Positions 51,901-61,327 of a stretch of 64,000 bases of DNA are shown here, in pieces. This DNA comes from Erysipelotrichaceae bacterium. Its GTDB lineage: Bacteria > Bacillota_I > Bacilli_A > Erysipelotrichales > Erysipelotrichaceae. The notes beneath the pieces are model-generated. The model worked only from the letters and a program-made list of their open reading frames with translations. It had not been told where the DNA came from and did no database searches. The position numbers were made by a program, and so were the translations under genes. Every line of letters begins with the position of its first letter. Position 1 is the stretch's first letter. The stretch is from positions 31,950-95,949 of the forward strand of contig JAFYHT010000007.1 of NCBI GenBank assembly GCA_017539025.1. The letters are read 5' to 3'.

Positions 51901-53742
51901 CTATACAGACTTCTTGACTTCGCTGTAATCAGCAGCATTGGTCAGAGCGACGATGACTGTATCAGGATGGCCTGCATCCTTGATCGTATCCCTGTTGAAG
52001 CTCATGAGCTTATCGCCCTTCTTGAACTTCGCACCGGAATCAACGAATGTTTCGAAACCTTCACCATTCATCGTGACAGTATCAACACCGACGTGGATCA
52101 GCAATTCCATACCACCCTCATCAGCCTTGAGACCCATCGCATGCTTGGTCGGGAAGACCATGACGACTTCGCCATCGAATGGTGCATATACGATACCGTC
52201 ATCCGGTTCGATACCGACAGACGGACCCATCATTTCACCGGCAAATGCGGCATCAGGGATCTCACTTGCGGAAATGACCTTACCGCTTACAGGAGAAAGG
52301 ATCTCACCCTTTTCAGTTGTAATGACGACTTCTTCCGGAGCCTTCTTCTCTACGACGGGTTCAACCTTCTTTTCTTCTTCATGCCAGAACAGGAATGTCA
52401 GAACGAATGCGACACCACCTGAGATCGCCAGCAGGATCGTGTATGGAAGAGCCTTGTTGATGATCAGATAACCAGGAAGACCTGTGACACCGTAAGATGT
52501 TGCACCCAAGCCCATCCATGAACCGAACATCGCGCCAATCGCGCCACCGGCCATACCGAAGAGGAATGGTTTCATGTAACGGAAGTTGACACCGAAGATC
52601 GCCGGCTCTGTGATACCTAAAGCAGCAGACAGAGAAGACGGGATGGCAACAGCCTTTGTCTTTGGATTCTTTGTCTTGAGACCGACAGCCAAGCAGGCAC
52701 CGAACTGTGCGAAGTTCGCAGCAGAAGCGATCGGCATCCAGATGTTCAGATTGCCGAATTCCTTGGATGACAGCAGACCTGCTTCGATCGCGTTGTACAT
52801 GTGGTGCAGGCCCATGACGACAGTCCAAGGATAGACAGCACCCATAGCCAGTGAACCGATACCGAAGCCGACTGTGATCAGCCATGAAGCAAATCTTAAG
52901 ACATAAGATTCAGCAGTCGAGAAGATCGGACCGATGATCGTGAAAGTCAGGAATGAAGTAACAAATACCGTTACCAACGGAGTGACGAACAAGTCGATCA
53001 TCTCCGGAACATGCTTGTGCAGCCACTTTTCGATCGTGGACATGACCCATACGGCAATGATGACCGGGATGACATGTCCCTGATAACCTGTCTGCGGAAC
53101 GTTGAAGAACAGTAATTTCCAGCTAGGAAGTACTTCGTAGTTACCGACAGTCCAGGCATTGATCAGATTCGGGTGGATCATCAGCAGACCGATGACAGCG
53201 CCCAGATATACGTTGCCGCCGAAGACTCTGGCAGCAGACATTGCGATGATACCAGGCAAGAATACGAATGCCGCATTGGCGATCATATCCAGGTAAGAGA
53301 ACCAGTCAGAAGCACCAAAGCTCGGGATTGCCTTTGCCAATGACTCGACGATACCCATCATCAGACCGGAAGCAACGATTGCCGGCAGGATCGGAACGAA
53401 GACATCGCCCAATGCCTTGACCAGACGTTTTGGAAGCGGCTGTTTTGCGGCAGCAGCTGCCTTGACTTCTTCCTTGGTCGCAGCCGTTACACCGCTGACT
53501 GCGATGAACTCGTCATAGACCTTGTTGACAGTACCGGTTCCGATGATCAGCTGCAGCTGACCGTTGGAATCGAATAGACCCTGAACACCCTCAACATCTT
53601 CCAGTTTCTTGGTGTCCAGCTTGCTGTTGTCGGCGATTACAAGACGTAAACGCGTCGCACAGTGAGCAGCGCTGATGATGTTGTCCTTGCCGCCTAAGCA
53701 CGCAAAGATCTCTTCAGCACATTTACGATAATCAAGTGCCAT
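51901..53742 (-). CDS. PTS EIIBCA, sucrose/beta-glucoside type
   Basis: Imports and phosphorylates a sugar. The 613-residue fusion has EIIB (residues 1-90, phospho-Cys28 in AAHCATRLR), EIIC (about 105-450, with PAIVASGLMMG and GITEPAIFGVNFRYM), and EIIA (last 140 residues, SPVSGKVI and LLIHVGVDTV with the phospho-histidine). AAGGGGGA precedes the ATG. The fructokinase and amylosucrase-like genes upstream point to sucrose; a beta-glucoside is the alternative. Confidence 0.92.
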   Translation of the reverse strand: MALDYRKCAEEIFACLGGKDNIISAAHCATRLRLVIADNSKLDTKKLEDVEGVQGLFDSNGQLQLIIGTGTVNKVYDEFIAVSGVTAATKEEVKAAAAAKQPLPKRLVKALGDVFVPILPAIVASGLMMGIVESLAKAIPSFGASDWFSYLDMIANAAFVFLPGIIAMSAARVFGGNVYLGAVIGLLMIHPNLINAWTVGNYEVLPSWKLLFFNVPQTGYQGHVIPVIIAVWVMSTIEKWLHKHVPEMIDLFVTPLVTVFVTSFLTFTIIGPIFSTAESYVLRFASWLITVGFGIGSLAMGAVYPWTVVMGLHHMYNAIEAGLLSSKEFGNLNIWMPIASAANFAQFGACLAVGLKTKNPKTKAVAIPSSLSAALGITEPAIFGVNFRYMKPFLFGMAGGAIGAMFGSWMGLGATSYGVTGLPGYLIINKALPYTILLAISGGVAFVLTFLFWHEEEKKVEPVVEKKAPEEVVITTEKGEILSPVSGKVISASEIPDAAFAGEMMGPSVGIEPDDGIVYAPFDGEVVMVFPTKHAMGLKADEGGMELLIHVGVDTVTMNGEGFETFVDSGAKFKKGDKLMSFNRDTIKDAGHPDTVIVALTNAADYSEVKKSV

Positions 53743-53766
53743 TTTGTTCCCCCTTTAGTGATTGCA

Positions 53767-54588
53767 CTATATCAGTTCCAGCAACTCAAAGCCCTTAGCC
53801 AATCCATCTTCCTTGACGGAAGGCAGGACGATGTCGCTGATTTCCATTAAAGCCTTCGCACCGTTTCCCATGCAAAGAGAAGTACCGACGGTCTGCGTCA
53901 TCGTGAGATCGTTCATCGAATCACCAAAGCCTATCGTATCTTTGATACCGACACCATAGTGCTCAGCGACCAGTCTGATTGCCTTGCCCTTGTCGAATGA
54001 TCGATGGATCAGTTCGCCATTGAGACAGTTGCCGTGTTCCTTGACCTCCTGAATGACGAAGTCATATTCTTCTTCATACAGTTCACGAGCTCTTTCCAGC
54101 TGTGCAGGACGATTACACATGATGACGATCTTGTAGACAGGATCGCCGTCATATTCCTTCATCGGACGGATGCCCAATTCTCCCTGCAGAGCCTTCCTCC
54201 ATCTTTCGATCTCCGAGTTATCGCCATCAGCTGTGCTCAGGAAATCAGAAAGATTCTCATCGCCATAGGTCTTGTCTTTGGTCTCGATCGTACAGAAGAC
54301 ACCGTCTTCATGTAAGATCTCCAGCAGATCATCGAAATCATGCTGGTCCATCGGTTTATCATAGATCACCTCATCATCGACTAAGACATAAGCTCCTGCC
54401 AATGCGATGATCCCATCAAAACCGTAATCGAATACCGGCTTTGCCATACCGATATTCCTGCCCGAACAAAGGAAGACCTTGTTTCCCTTCTTACGGGCCT
54501 TTTCGATCGCTTCCAGCGCTGAGTCAGGCGGAGTATTCAGACCTGCCTCAACAAGCGTACCGTCAATATCCAGAAAAATGAGTTTCAT
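53767..54588 (-). CDS. Cof-type HAD phosphatase
   Basis: A 273-residue HAD hydrolase with the nucleophile motif FLDIDGTLV, the SGR motif (LCSGRNIGMA), the cap domain of the Cof/C2B type, the distant lysine (FDKGKAI) and GFGDSMNDLTM. Such enzymes dephosphorylate sugar phosphates; plant and cyanobacterial sucrose-6-phosphate phosphatase belongs to the same wider group. It lies three bases after the amylosucrase-like gene and 24 before the PTS gene, so a phosphosugar of that pathway is a reasonable substrate, unproven. Confidence 0.9.
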   Translation of the reverse strand: MKLIFLDIDGTLVEAGLNTPPDSALEAIEKARKKGNKVFLCSGRNIGMAKPVFDYGFDGIIALAGAYVLVDDEVIYDKPMDQHDFDDLLEILHEDGVFCTIETKDKTYGDENLSDFLSTADGDNSEIERWRKALQGELGIRPMKEYDGDPVYKIVIMCNRPAQLERARELYEEEYDFVIQEVKEHGNCLNGELIHRSFDKGKAIRLVAEHYGVGIKDTIGFGDSMNDLTMTQTVGTSLCMGNGAKALMEISDIVLPSVKEDGLAKGFELLELI

Positions 54589-54591
54589 AGT

Positions 54592-56445
54592 TCATTCCTC
54601 TTCAAATTTGTGATAAAGCCACAGATAGTCGTGACCATCGATCTTGACATCGTGGGCATCGACCTTCCGATTGGAACGAAGATCGATATATTCTTCCTCT
54701 TCGCTGATATAAGCGATCTGTTCATGTTCAGAGAAGTTGAACAATGCCAGCAGCTTTTCACCCTGATAGTATCTTCCGATACCCAGGATGTGATCGTTGT
54801 AAGTCTCGATGATCCAGGTATCAGCCATACCATCGAAGACCGGATAGCGTTCCCTGATCTTCTTTAATCTTGTAATACCGGTGAAGAGCTTGCCTTCCGG
54901 CATCATCAGGTCATTCCTTCTGGCGACCTTCTTCCAGTCCAGTTTGCCTCTGTGCAGATATCTGGAATCGGCAGCCTTGTGCGGATCCTTGTGATAAGAG
55001 TAGTCATTTAACTGACCGATCTCATCACCGGAATAAAGCACAGGGATACCGCTTTGCGTATACAGGAAGGCATGAAGCATCAGATCCAGCTTGATCGCAT
55101 GGTCGATCTTCCAGTCATTCATTTCATGGATCGCAGCTTCCAGACCGCAAAGTGAAGCTGTCGTACCGCAAAGTCTTGCATCACCAAGTCTTGGATCATC
55201 ATTGTATAATTCACCTCTTGAATCAGAACCCCATTCGTGTCCTCTCAAGAAAGAATTGAGATATTTCTTATGTGCTACTTCTTCAATACCGAACTGCCTC
55301 AGGAAATTGTAATCCAGACCCCAGCCGATATCATCGTGACAACGCAGATAATTCAGGAATGTATATTCCTTCGGTAAAGCGAACACCGTAGCCAGCTGCT
55401 GCTTCAGCAGTCTGACATCTCTTGTCGCGACTGTGTGCCATGTGGAAGCCATCGTCGTAACGTTGTACAACATATGGCACTCCGGCCTGTCGACGGAACC
55501 GAAATAAGGGACGACCTTGGAAGGTTCCATGACGACCTCTCCAAGCAGCAGCACGCTTGGACAGACGATCTCACCGGCAATACGCATCATCCTTACCAGC
55601 ATGTGAACTTCAGGAAGGTTGCGGCAATTGGTGCCCAATGTCTTCCAGATATACGGAACGGCATCCAGACGGATGATATCCACACCCTGGTTGCACAGGA
55701 ACAACATGTTTTCCGTCATGTCATTGAAGACAGTCGGATTGCGGTAATTGAGGTCCCACTGATATGGATAGAACGTGGTCATGACGACCTTGTTTACTGC
55801 CTCACACCAGCTGAAGTTACCCGGAGCAGTCGTCGGGAAGACCTCAGGAACACTCTTTTCATATTCGTTCGGGATCTGCCATGAATCAAAGAAGAAGTAA
55901 CGGTCCTGATATTCCTTTTCGCCGTTTCTCGCTCTTTTTGCCCATTCATGATCCTCAGAAGTGTGGTTCATGACGAAATCCAGACATAAGGACATATCCT
56001 TGTCATGACACTTCTGTGCCAGCTTGGCCAGATCCTCCATCGTACCCAGCTTCTCATCGACCTTACGGAAATCAGCGACTGCATAACCGCCGTCAGATCT
56101 TCCTTCCGGTGAAGAAAGCAAAGGCATAAGATGCAAGTAATTGATCCCGCATTCTTTCAGATAATTCAGATGTTTTCCGATACCGTTGATGTTTTCGGCG
56201 AAACAGTCGACATACATCAGAGTACCCAGGATGTCGTTGTGTTTGAACCAGCTCTTGTCTTCACAACGCTTTTCATCCCATTTCTTGAGCTTTGCGGAAC
56301 GCTCTGTATACATCCTTTTCAACATCGAAAGGAAGTATTCATAGGCATTCTCATCGTGATAAAGCTCATTGAACAGATAATGTAATTCTTCCTGCCTTTC
56401 ACTCAAGCGCAGGTCGAATTCACTGTAGTCTATTGCTTTTGCCAT
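54592..56445 (-). CDS. Amylosucrase-like GH13 enzyme
   Basis: A 617-residue alpha-amylase-family protein with the extended N-terminal helical domain of amylosucrase. Active site: DFVMNH (156-161), nucleophile Asp261 in IIRLDAVPYIWK, acid/base Glu303 in LLGEVV, and RCHDDIGWG with the third acid. The stretches DLNYRNP and WHTVATRDVRLL are also as in amylosucrase. Amylosucrases split sucrose and transfer glucose; sucrose phosphorylase or hydrolase activity is possible in this subfamily. No signal peptide. Start shares TGATG with the fructokinase stop. Confidence 0.85.
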   Translation of the reverse strand: MAKAIDYSEFDLRLSERQEELHYLFNELYHDENAYEYFLSMLKRMYTERSAKLKKWDEKRCEDKSWFKHNDILGTLMYVDCFAENINGIGKHLNYLKECGINYLHLMPLLSSPEGRSDGGYAVADFRKVDEKLGTMEDLAKLAQKCHDKDMSLCLDFVMNHTSEDHEWAKRARNGEKEYQDRYFFFDSWQIPNEYEKSVPEVFPTTAPGNFSWCEAVNKVVMTTFYPYQWDLNYRNPTVFNDMTENMLFLCNQGVDIIRLDAVPYIWKTLGTNCRNLPEVHMLVRMMRIAGEIVCPSVLLLGEVVMEPSKVVPYFGSVDRPECHMLYNVTTMASTWHTVATRDVRLLKQQLATVFALPKEYTFLNYLRCHDDIGWGLDYNFLRQFGIEEVAHKKYLNSFLRGHEWGSDSRGELYNDDPRLGDARLCGTTASLCGLEAAIHEMNDWKIDHAIKLDLMLHAFLYTQSGIPVLYSGDEIGQLNDYSYHKDPHKAADSRYLHRGKLDWKKVARRNDLMMPEGKLFTGITRLKKIRERYPVFDGMADTWIIETYNDHILGIGRYYQGEKLLALFNFSEHEQIAYISEEEEYIDLRSNRKVDAHDVKIDGHDYLWLYHKFEEE

Positions 56446-57413
56446 CAGTTCTCCTTGAGGAAGTCATCGACTTCTTCTTTGTTAGGCATGACTCTTAAAG
56501 CACCCTTTCTCCTTGTGATCAAAGAAGCAGCTGCATTGCCATATCTGAGCATGCCCCTAAGCTGTTCTTCACTCAGATCCTCAAGACCGTTTTCCAGAAC
56601 GAAGTTGAGCAGGCAGGCACAGAAAGTATCTCCCGCACCGGTCGTTTCAACCGTCTTGTCGGAAATGAAAGCCGGAACTTCGACCCTCAGATCTTTGTAG
56701 TAGGCTCTTGAACCGTCCTTGCCCATGGAAAGTGTGATCAGTTTGATGTTCGGATACATCTTCCTGATCTCCGCAATGCCTTCATCATAGTCTTCCTTGC
56801 CGGTAAACCATTCCACCTCATTATCCGAGATCTTCATGACATGGCAATGTCCCATCATAAAGGCGATCTCTTCCTTGGCATGATCCAAAGAATCCCACAA
56901 AGGTTCTCTGAGGTTTGGATCGAAGGTGATCAGACAGCCATTGTTTTCTGCCAGAGATAAAGCCTTCAAAGTCGCATCCTTGACCGGCTGATCGGTCAGA
57001 GACAGAGAACCGAGATGGAAAATGGAAGTATCGAGGAATCCCTCTTCCACTTCTTCCGCCTTCAGCATCATGTCTGCACCAGGCTTGCGATAGAAAGAAA
57101 AGTCTCTGTCGCCGTTTTCCAGCTTGTGAACCAGGGCAAGAGTGGTATGGACCTCATCGTCTTTTCTTAAACCATCGGTGCCAATACCTACTTCATTTAA
57201 TGCAGCCTCCAGCTGATGCCCGAAACCGTCATTGCCGACCTTGCCGATGAACATCGTCTTCTTTCCCAGCTTGCACAACATGGAAAGCACATTTGCCGGA
57301 GCTCCGCCCGGGTTTGCCTCAAAAACAAGGTTCCCCTGATCAGAAACTCCGTATTGGGTGAAATCGATCAGCAATTCACCAAGCGCAACAACATCAAATC
57401 TGTGATTATTCAT
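56445..57413 (-). CDS. Fructokinase-like PfkB kinase
   Basis: A 322-residue PfkB-family kinase with NPGGAPANVLSMLCKLG near residue 30 and TTGAGDTFCACLLNF with the catalytic aspartate. The N-terminal VVALGELLIDFT is typical of fructokinases. It would phosphorylate the fructose released by the next enzyme. First gene of the operon, with AGAGG before the ATG and a TATAAT (57435-57440, minus strand) just upstream. Confidence 0.88.
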   Translation of the reverse strand: MNNHRFDVVALGELLIDFTQYGVSDQGNLVFEANPGGAPANVLSMLCKLGKKTMFIGKVGNDGFGHQLEAALNEVGIGTDGLRKDDEVHTTLALVHKLENGDRDFSFYRKPGADMMLKAEEVEEGFLDTSIFHLGSLSLTDQPVKDATLKALSLAENNGCLITFDPNLREPLWDSLDHAKEEIAFMMGHCHVMKISDNEVEWFTGKEDYDEGIAEIRKMYPNIKLITLSMGKDGSRAYYKDLRVEVPAFISDKTVETTGAGDTFCACLLNFVLENGLEDLSEEQLRGMLRYGNAAASLITRRKGALRVMPNKEEVDDFLKEN

Positions 57414-57434
57414 AGTTGACCTCTTTATGTATTC

Positions 57435-57440
57435 ATTATA
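57435..57440 (-). promoter_or_regulatory. -10 box of the fructokinase/amylosucrase/PTS operon
   Basis: Minus strand TATAAT in GGGTATAATG, about 22 bases before the ATG. No clear -35 or operator seen. Confidence 0.5.
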
Positions 57441-57496
57441 CCCAATGAAACTTATCTTCTCTACACACTAAATGAAATTGTACCTTTTCACATAAT

Positions 57497-57520
57497 TGAA
57501 AAAGAACTCTTTCGAGTCCT
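57497..57520 (-). terminator. Terminator of the mgtE-feoB unit
   Basis: Minus strand: AGGACTC, loop GAAA, GAGTTCT, then TTTTC, directly at the feoB stop. Confidence 0.85.
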
Positions 57521-59871
57521 TATAAACCGATCGAAATACAGATCAGTCTGGTGATAAACGCTACGATCCAGGCAACGAAACATTGCCACAGCACGATTCC
57601 AATCGCCCAGCCGCTTCCCAGTTCTCTCTTCATTGCTGCAATCGCCGCTACACAAGGCGTGTACAGCAAAGAGAAAACCAATATCGTCGCAGCTGAAACA
57701 GCATTGAACGTCTCATAGATCCTGCTTCCAAAGGATACTTCCAGTGTCGCAACAACGCTTTCCTTAGCCATAAAACCGGAAACAAGAGAAGTAACGATAC
57801 GCCAGTCTCCCATTCCAAGAGGCTTAAAGATCGGCACGAGAAGTCCTGCCAGCATCGCCATGATCGAATCGGAAGGCTCATCGACCGGATTGAGAAGGAT
57901 ATCAAAACGCTGCAAGAACCACACAGCCAGTGTTGCTACAAGAATGACTGAGAAGGCTCTGGTGATGAAATCCTTGGACTTTTCCCATAACAATCTGATG
58001 ACATTCTTCGCTGAAGGCATCCTGTAGTTTGGAAGTTCCATCACGAATGGAACGGCTCTTCCCGCAAAGATCGAATTCTTCATCAGGATCGCCATCAAAA
58101 CAGCCATCACAATTCCCAATACATAAAGTCCGGTCATGATCAGACCCCCCTTACCCGGGAAGAAAGCATTGACGAAGAAACCATAGATCGGCAGCTTCGC
58201 CGAACAGCTCATAAACGGCGTCAGAAGGATCGTCATATAACGGTCTCTCTTACTCGGAAGCGTCCTTGTCGCCATGACAGCCGGCACCGTACAACCAAAT
58301 CCGATCAGCATCGGCACGATACTTCTGCCTGATAAGCCGATCTTTCTTAAGAGCTTGTCCATGAAGAACGCCACTCTGGCGATATAACCACTGTCTTCCA
58401 TCAGAGACAGGAAGAAGAACAATGTGACGACGATCGGGAAGAAAGACAAGACACTTCCCACACCCTGGAACAGACCATCCAGGATCAGTGAACGGATCGT
58501 ATCATTGACATTGAGTGCTTCCAAAGCTATCTCAACATTGCCTGCCAGACCATCGATCAGATTCTCTAAAACACCCTGGAAGAATGCACCGATCACATTG
58601 AATGTCAACACAAATACCAGACCCATGATGGCGATGAAACAAGGGATGGCCGTCCATTTGCCGGTCAGGATCTGATCGATCTTTTCCGAACGCACACGCT
58701 CCTTGCTTTCTTTCGGCTTGATAACGGTCTGTTCACAGACTCTTTCAATGAAGTCGAAACGCATATCAGCGATCGCTGCAGAACGATCCATTCCGCTTTC
58801 TTTTTCCATCTGGAAGATCACATGCTCGAGTGTTTCCACTTCATTCTTATCGAGTTTGAGCTGTTCCAGGATCAGCGAATCATTCTCAATGACCTTGGTC
58901 GCCGCAAAACGCAAAGGAAGCTTCGCTCTTTGCGCATGATCCTCGATCAGAGATTCCACCGTATGGATGGCTCTGTGGACAGCACCATCGTGATCCTCAG
59001 GAGAACAGAGATCCTGTTTCTTCGGCCTTTCCTGATACTTTGCGATATGCACAGCATGTGAAACGAGTTCATCGACACCCTCGTTCTTTGCTGCCGAGAT
59101 CGGAATGACCGGAACTCCCAAGAGTTCCTCCATTCCATTGATATCAACAGAACCGTTGTTTCCCGACAATTCATCCATCATATTTAGAGCGATGACCATC
59201 GGCGTATTCATCTCCAATAGCTGCATGCTTAAATACAGATTTCTTTCGATATTGGTCGCATCGACGATATTGATGATCGCCTTTGGCTTTTCATCGATGA
59301 CGAAATTTCTTGAAACGATCTCCTCACTGGTATAAGGAGACATTGAATAGATTCCCGGAAGATCGGTGATCGAAGTCTTCGGATAGCCTCTGATCGCGCC
59401 ATCCTTGCGGTCTACCGTCACACCCGGGAAATTACCGACGTGCTGATTGGCACCGGTCAGCTGATTGAACAGAGTCGTCTTGCCGGAATTCTGATTGCCG
59501 ACAAGCGCAAAAGTCAGGATCGTATCATCATCCAGAGGATCCTCGCTCTTCTTGTCGTGATATTTACCCTCTTCACCTAAGCCCGGATGTTCACTCTTTC
59601 TGAACGACTCGACTCTGCTGTGCGGGTTCTTCCTGCTTTCGATCCTTTCGACTGTGATCTTTTCCATATCTTCAAGACGTAGCGTCAGCTCATAGCCGTG
59701 GATCTGCATCTCTACCGGGTCACCCAAAGGAGCGAACTTGACGATCGTCACTTCCGCACCGGGAATGACACCCATATCAAGAAAGTGCTGACGAAGAGCA
59801 CCTTCGCCGCCGACTTTCAATATCCTTCCGTTTTCATTGATCTTGAGATCTTTTAATGTCAGTTCTTTCAT
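57520..59871 (-). CDS. feoB: FeoA-FeoB fusion, ferrous iron transporter
   Basis: A 783-residue GTP-gated Fe2+ uptake protein. Residues 1-75 are a FeoA SH3-like domain (HFLDMGVIPGAEVTIV), joined by a charged linker to the FeoB G domain (about 118-270; G1 GNQNSGKTT, G3 DLPGIYSMSP, G4 NMMD) and the helical regulatory region. The membrane domain has two Gate motifs; SGRSIVPMLIGFGCTVPAVMATRTL is the first. The ATG at 59871 lies two bases after the mgtE stop and has no SD, so translation is probably coupled to mgtE. A GTG at 59877 is an alternative. Confidence 0.93.
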   Translation of the reverse strand: MKELTLKDLKINENGRILKVGGEGALRQHFLDMGVIPGAEVTIVKFAPLGDPVEMQIHGYELTLRLEDMEKITVERIESRKNPHSRVESFRKSEHPGLGEEGKYHDKKSEDPLDDDTILTFALVGNQNSGKTTLFNQLTGANQHVGNFPGVTVDRKDGAIRGYPKTSITDLPGIYSMSPYTSEEIVSRNFVIDEKPKAIINIVDATNIERNLYLSMQLLEMNTPMVIALNMMDELSGNNGSVDINGMEELLGVPVIPISAAKNEGVDELVSHAVHIAKYQERPKKQDLCSPEDHDGAVHRAIHTVESLIEDHAQRAKLPLRFAATKVIENDSLILEQLKLDKNEVETLEHVIFQMEKESGMDRSAAIADMRFDFIERVCEQTVIKPKESKERVRSEKIDQILTGKWTAIPCFIAIMGLVFVLTFNVIGAFFQGVLENLIDGLAGNVEIALEALNVNDTIRSLILDGLFQGVGSVLSFFPIVVTLFFFLSLMEDSGYIARVAFFMDKLLRKIGLSGRSIVPMLIGFGCTVPAVMATRTLPSKRDRYMTILLTPFMSCSAKLPIYGFFVNAFFPGKGGLIMTGLYVLGIVMAVLMAILMKNSIFAGRAVPFVMELPNYRMPSAKNVIRLLWEKSKDFITRAFSVILVATLAVWFLQRFDILLNPVDEPSDSIMAMLAGLLVPIFKPLGMGDWRIVTSLVSGFMAKESVVATLEVSFGSRIYETFNAVSAATILVFSLLYTPCVAAIAAMKRELGSGWAIGIVLWQCFVAWIVAFITRLICISIGL

Positions 59872-59873
59872 AA

Positions 59874-61265
59874 TCACATATGTAATACATTCAATAAGAG
59901 TATCCAGGAAAGTCCATAGTAGGAAATGACTGCAATCAGGTCGTTGATCGTCGTGATGAACGGACCGGAAGCGACAGCCGGATCCACATGGATCTTGTCA
60001 AAGATGATAGGAACGGTCGTACCGACCAGAGAAGAAACGATCATTGCCGTAAGCAAGGCGACACCGACGCAAGCCGATACCGCAAACGCAAACTTTGCCG
60101 GATACCCCTTCAATAAAAGGATATAGAGGCCGATGAACAGGAATGAAGCCACGCCTAACAGTAAACCGTTGGAGAAACCTACCTTGACTTCCTTTAAGAT
60201 CAGCTGCAGCTTGTCCTTGGCAGAAACCTCTTCATCCATCAGAACACGGATCGTAACTGCCAGAGATTGTGTACCGACATTACCGGCCATATCCAAAACG
60301 AGTGATTGGAAACAGACGATGATGGCGATCTCTTTTACGACATTTTCAAAGATGCCGACGACCGCTGAAACCCCGATCCCCAGTACCAGCAAAGCTGCCA
60401 GCCAAGGAAGTCTTTTCTTCATAGACTGGAATAACGGCTCATGGAGATCTTCTTCCGAAGACAGACCACCCAGTTTAGCGTAGTCATCGGAGATCTCTTC
60501 ATCGACAGTTTCGATGATGTCCGTTGAAGTGATGACACCTAATAAATGCTGCTTCTCGTCCAAGACCGGCAGAGAGTTTTCGGAATAGTCCTTGATCTTC
60601 TCCAGAGACTCGGAGATCTTTTCATGATCATAAAGGACCGGATAGGAAGTGATGACCAGCTCAACGAACTTGTCTGAGTCTCTGGCCTTGATCAGATCTC
60701 TGAGATCCACGACACCGCAATAGAGATCATTGCTGTCAACCACATACAACATATCGATGTTGTCGTTGTCTTCAGACTGCTTCACAAGCTCTCTCATCGC
60801 CTGTTTGATCGTGTAACAGATGTTCAGCTTGATGTAGTTGGTCGTCATCAGAGAACCCAGTTCATCCTCGTCATAAGACTGGATGAGACGGATCTCTTCC
60901 TCAAACTCATCATTCATCTTAGCCAGCAGTTTCTCTTCCACGCTGTCATCGATCTGTTCCAGAAGGTCGACCGCATCATCGGAGTCCATCTCTTCAACGA
61001 TCCTGGCGGCCTCGCTGATACTGATCTCAGCGATATATGTATCGATATCGTATTTCACATAAGAAAAGACTTCACCTGTCCATTCCGGACCGATGATCTG
61101 ATAAAGTCTCTTTCGCTCGTCAGCAGTCAGTTCATCCAATGCATCGGCAATATCACGGTCGTGATAGTCATGCAGAGAATCTCTCAACGCTTCTTCTGAA
61201 TCGCTGTTCCTGATCAGATCGACGATCTCTTGTACATTGTTGTCTTGATTCACATCCATAATCAT
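59874..61265 (-). CDS. mgtE: Magnesium transporter MgtE
   Basis: A 463-residue Mg2+ channel: N-terminal helical domain (about 1-130) with acidic residues, two CBS domains (about 140-265), a plug helix and five C-terminal helices with DMAGNVGTQSLAVTIR, the pore signature, and DPAVASGPFITTINDLI at the end. Magnesium bound between the N and CBS domains closes the pore in known members. Start at ATG 61265 after GGGAG; an ATG two codons later also fits. Transcribed with feoB. Confidence 0.93.
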   Translation of the reverse strand: MIMDVNQDNNVQEIVDLIRNSDSEEALRDSLHDYHDRDIADALDELTADERKRLYQIIGPEWTGEVFSYVKYDIDTYIAEISISEAARIVEEMDSDDAVDLLEQIDDSVEEKLLAKMNDEFEEEIRLIQSYDEDELGSLMTTNYIKLNICYTIKQAMRELVKQSEDNDNIDMLYVVDSNDLYCGVVDLRDLIKARDSDKFVELVITSYPVLYDHEKISESLEKIKDYSENSLPVLDEKQHLLGVITSTDIIETVDEEISDDYAKLGGLSSEEDLHEPLFQSMKKRLPWLAALLVLGIGVSAVVGIFENVVKEIAIIVCFQSLVLDMAGNVGTQSLAVTIRVLMDEEVSAKDKLQLILKEVKVGFSNGLLLGVASFLFIGLYILLLKGYPAKFAFAVSACVGVALLTAMIVSSLVGTTVPIIFDKIHVDPAVASGPFITTINDLIAVISYYGLSWILLLNVLHM

Positions 61266-61293
61266 TCCGCTCCCTTGCAGATAATACAGCTAG

Positions 61294-61299
61294 ATTATA
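61294..61299 (-). promoter_or_regulatory. Extended -10 of mgtE-feoB
   Basis: Minus strand TGGTATAAT about 30 bases before the mgtE ATG, just after the terminator of the upstream gene. Confidence 0.55.
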
Positions 61300-61303
61300 C
61301 CAA

Positions 61304-61327
61304 AGAAAAAGATGTCTTTCGACACCT
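61304..61327 (-). terminator. Terminator of the 219-residue unknown gene
   Basis: Minus strand: AGGTGTC, loop GAAA, GACATCT, then TTTTC. It overlaps the stop codon. Confidence 0.8.

Noticed and set aside
53767..54588. HAD gene as a plain housekeeping phosphatase unrelated to the sucrose genes
   Set aside because: Its position, 3 bases after one and 24 bases before another gene of the operon, makes co-expression very likely, so I kept it as part of the pathway hypothesis.
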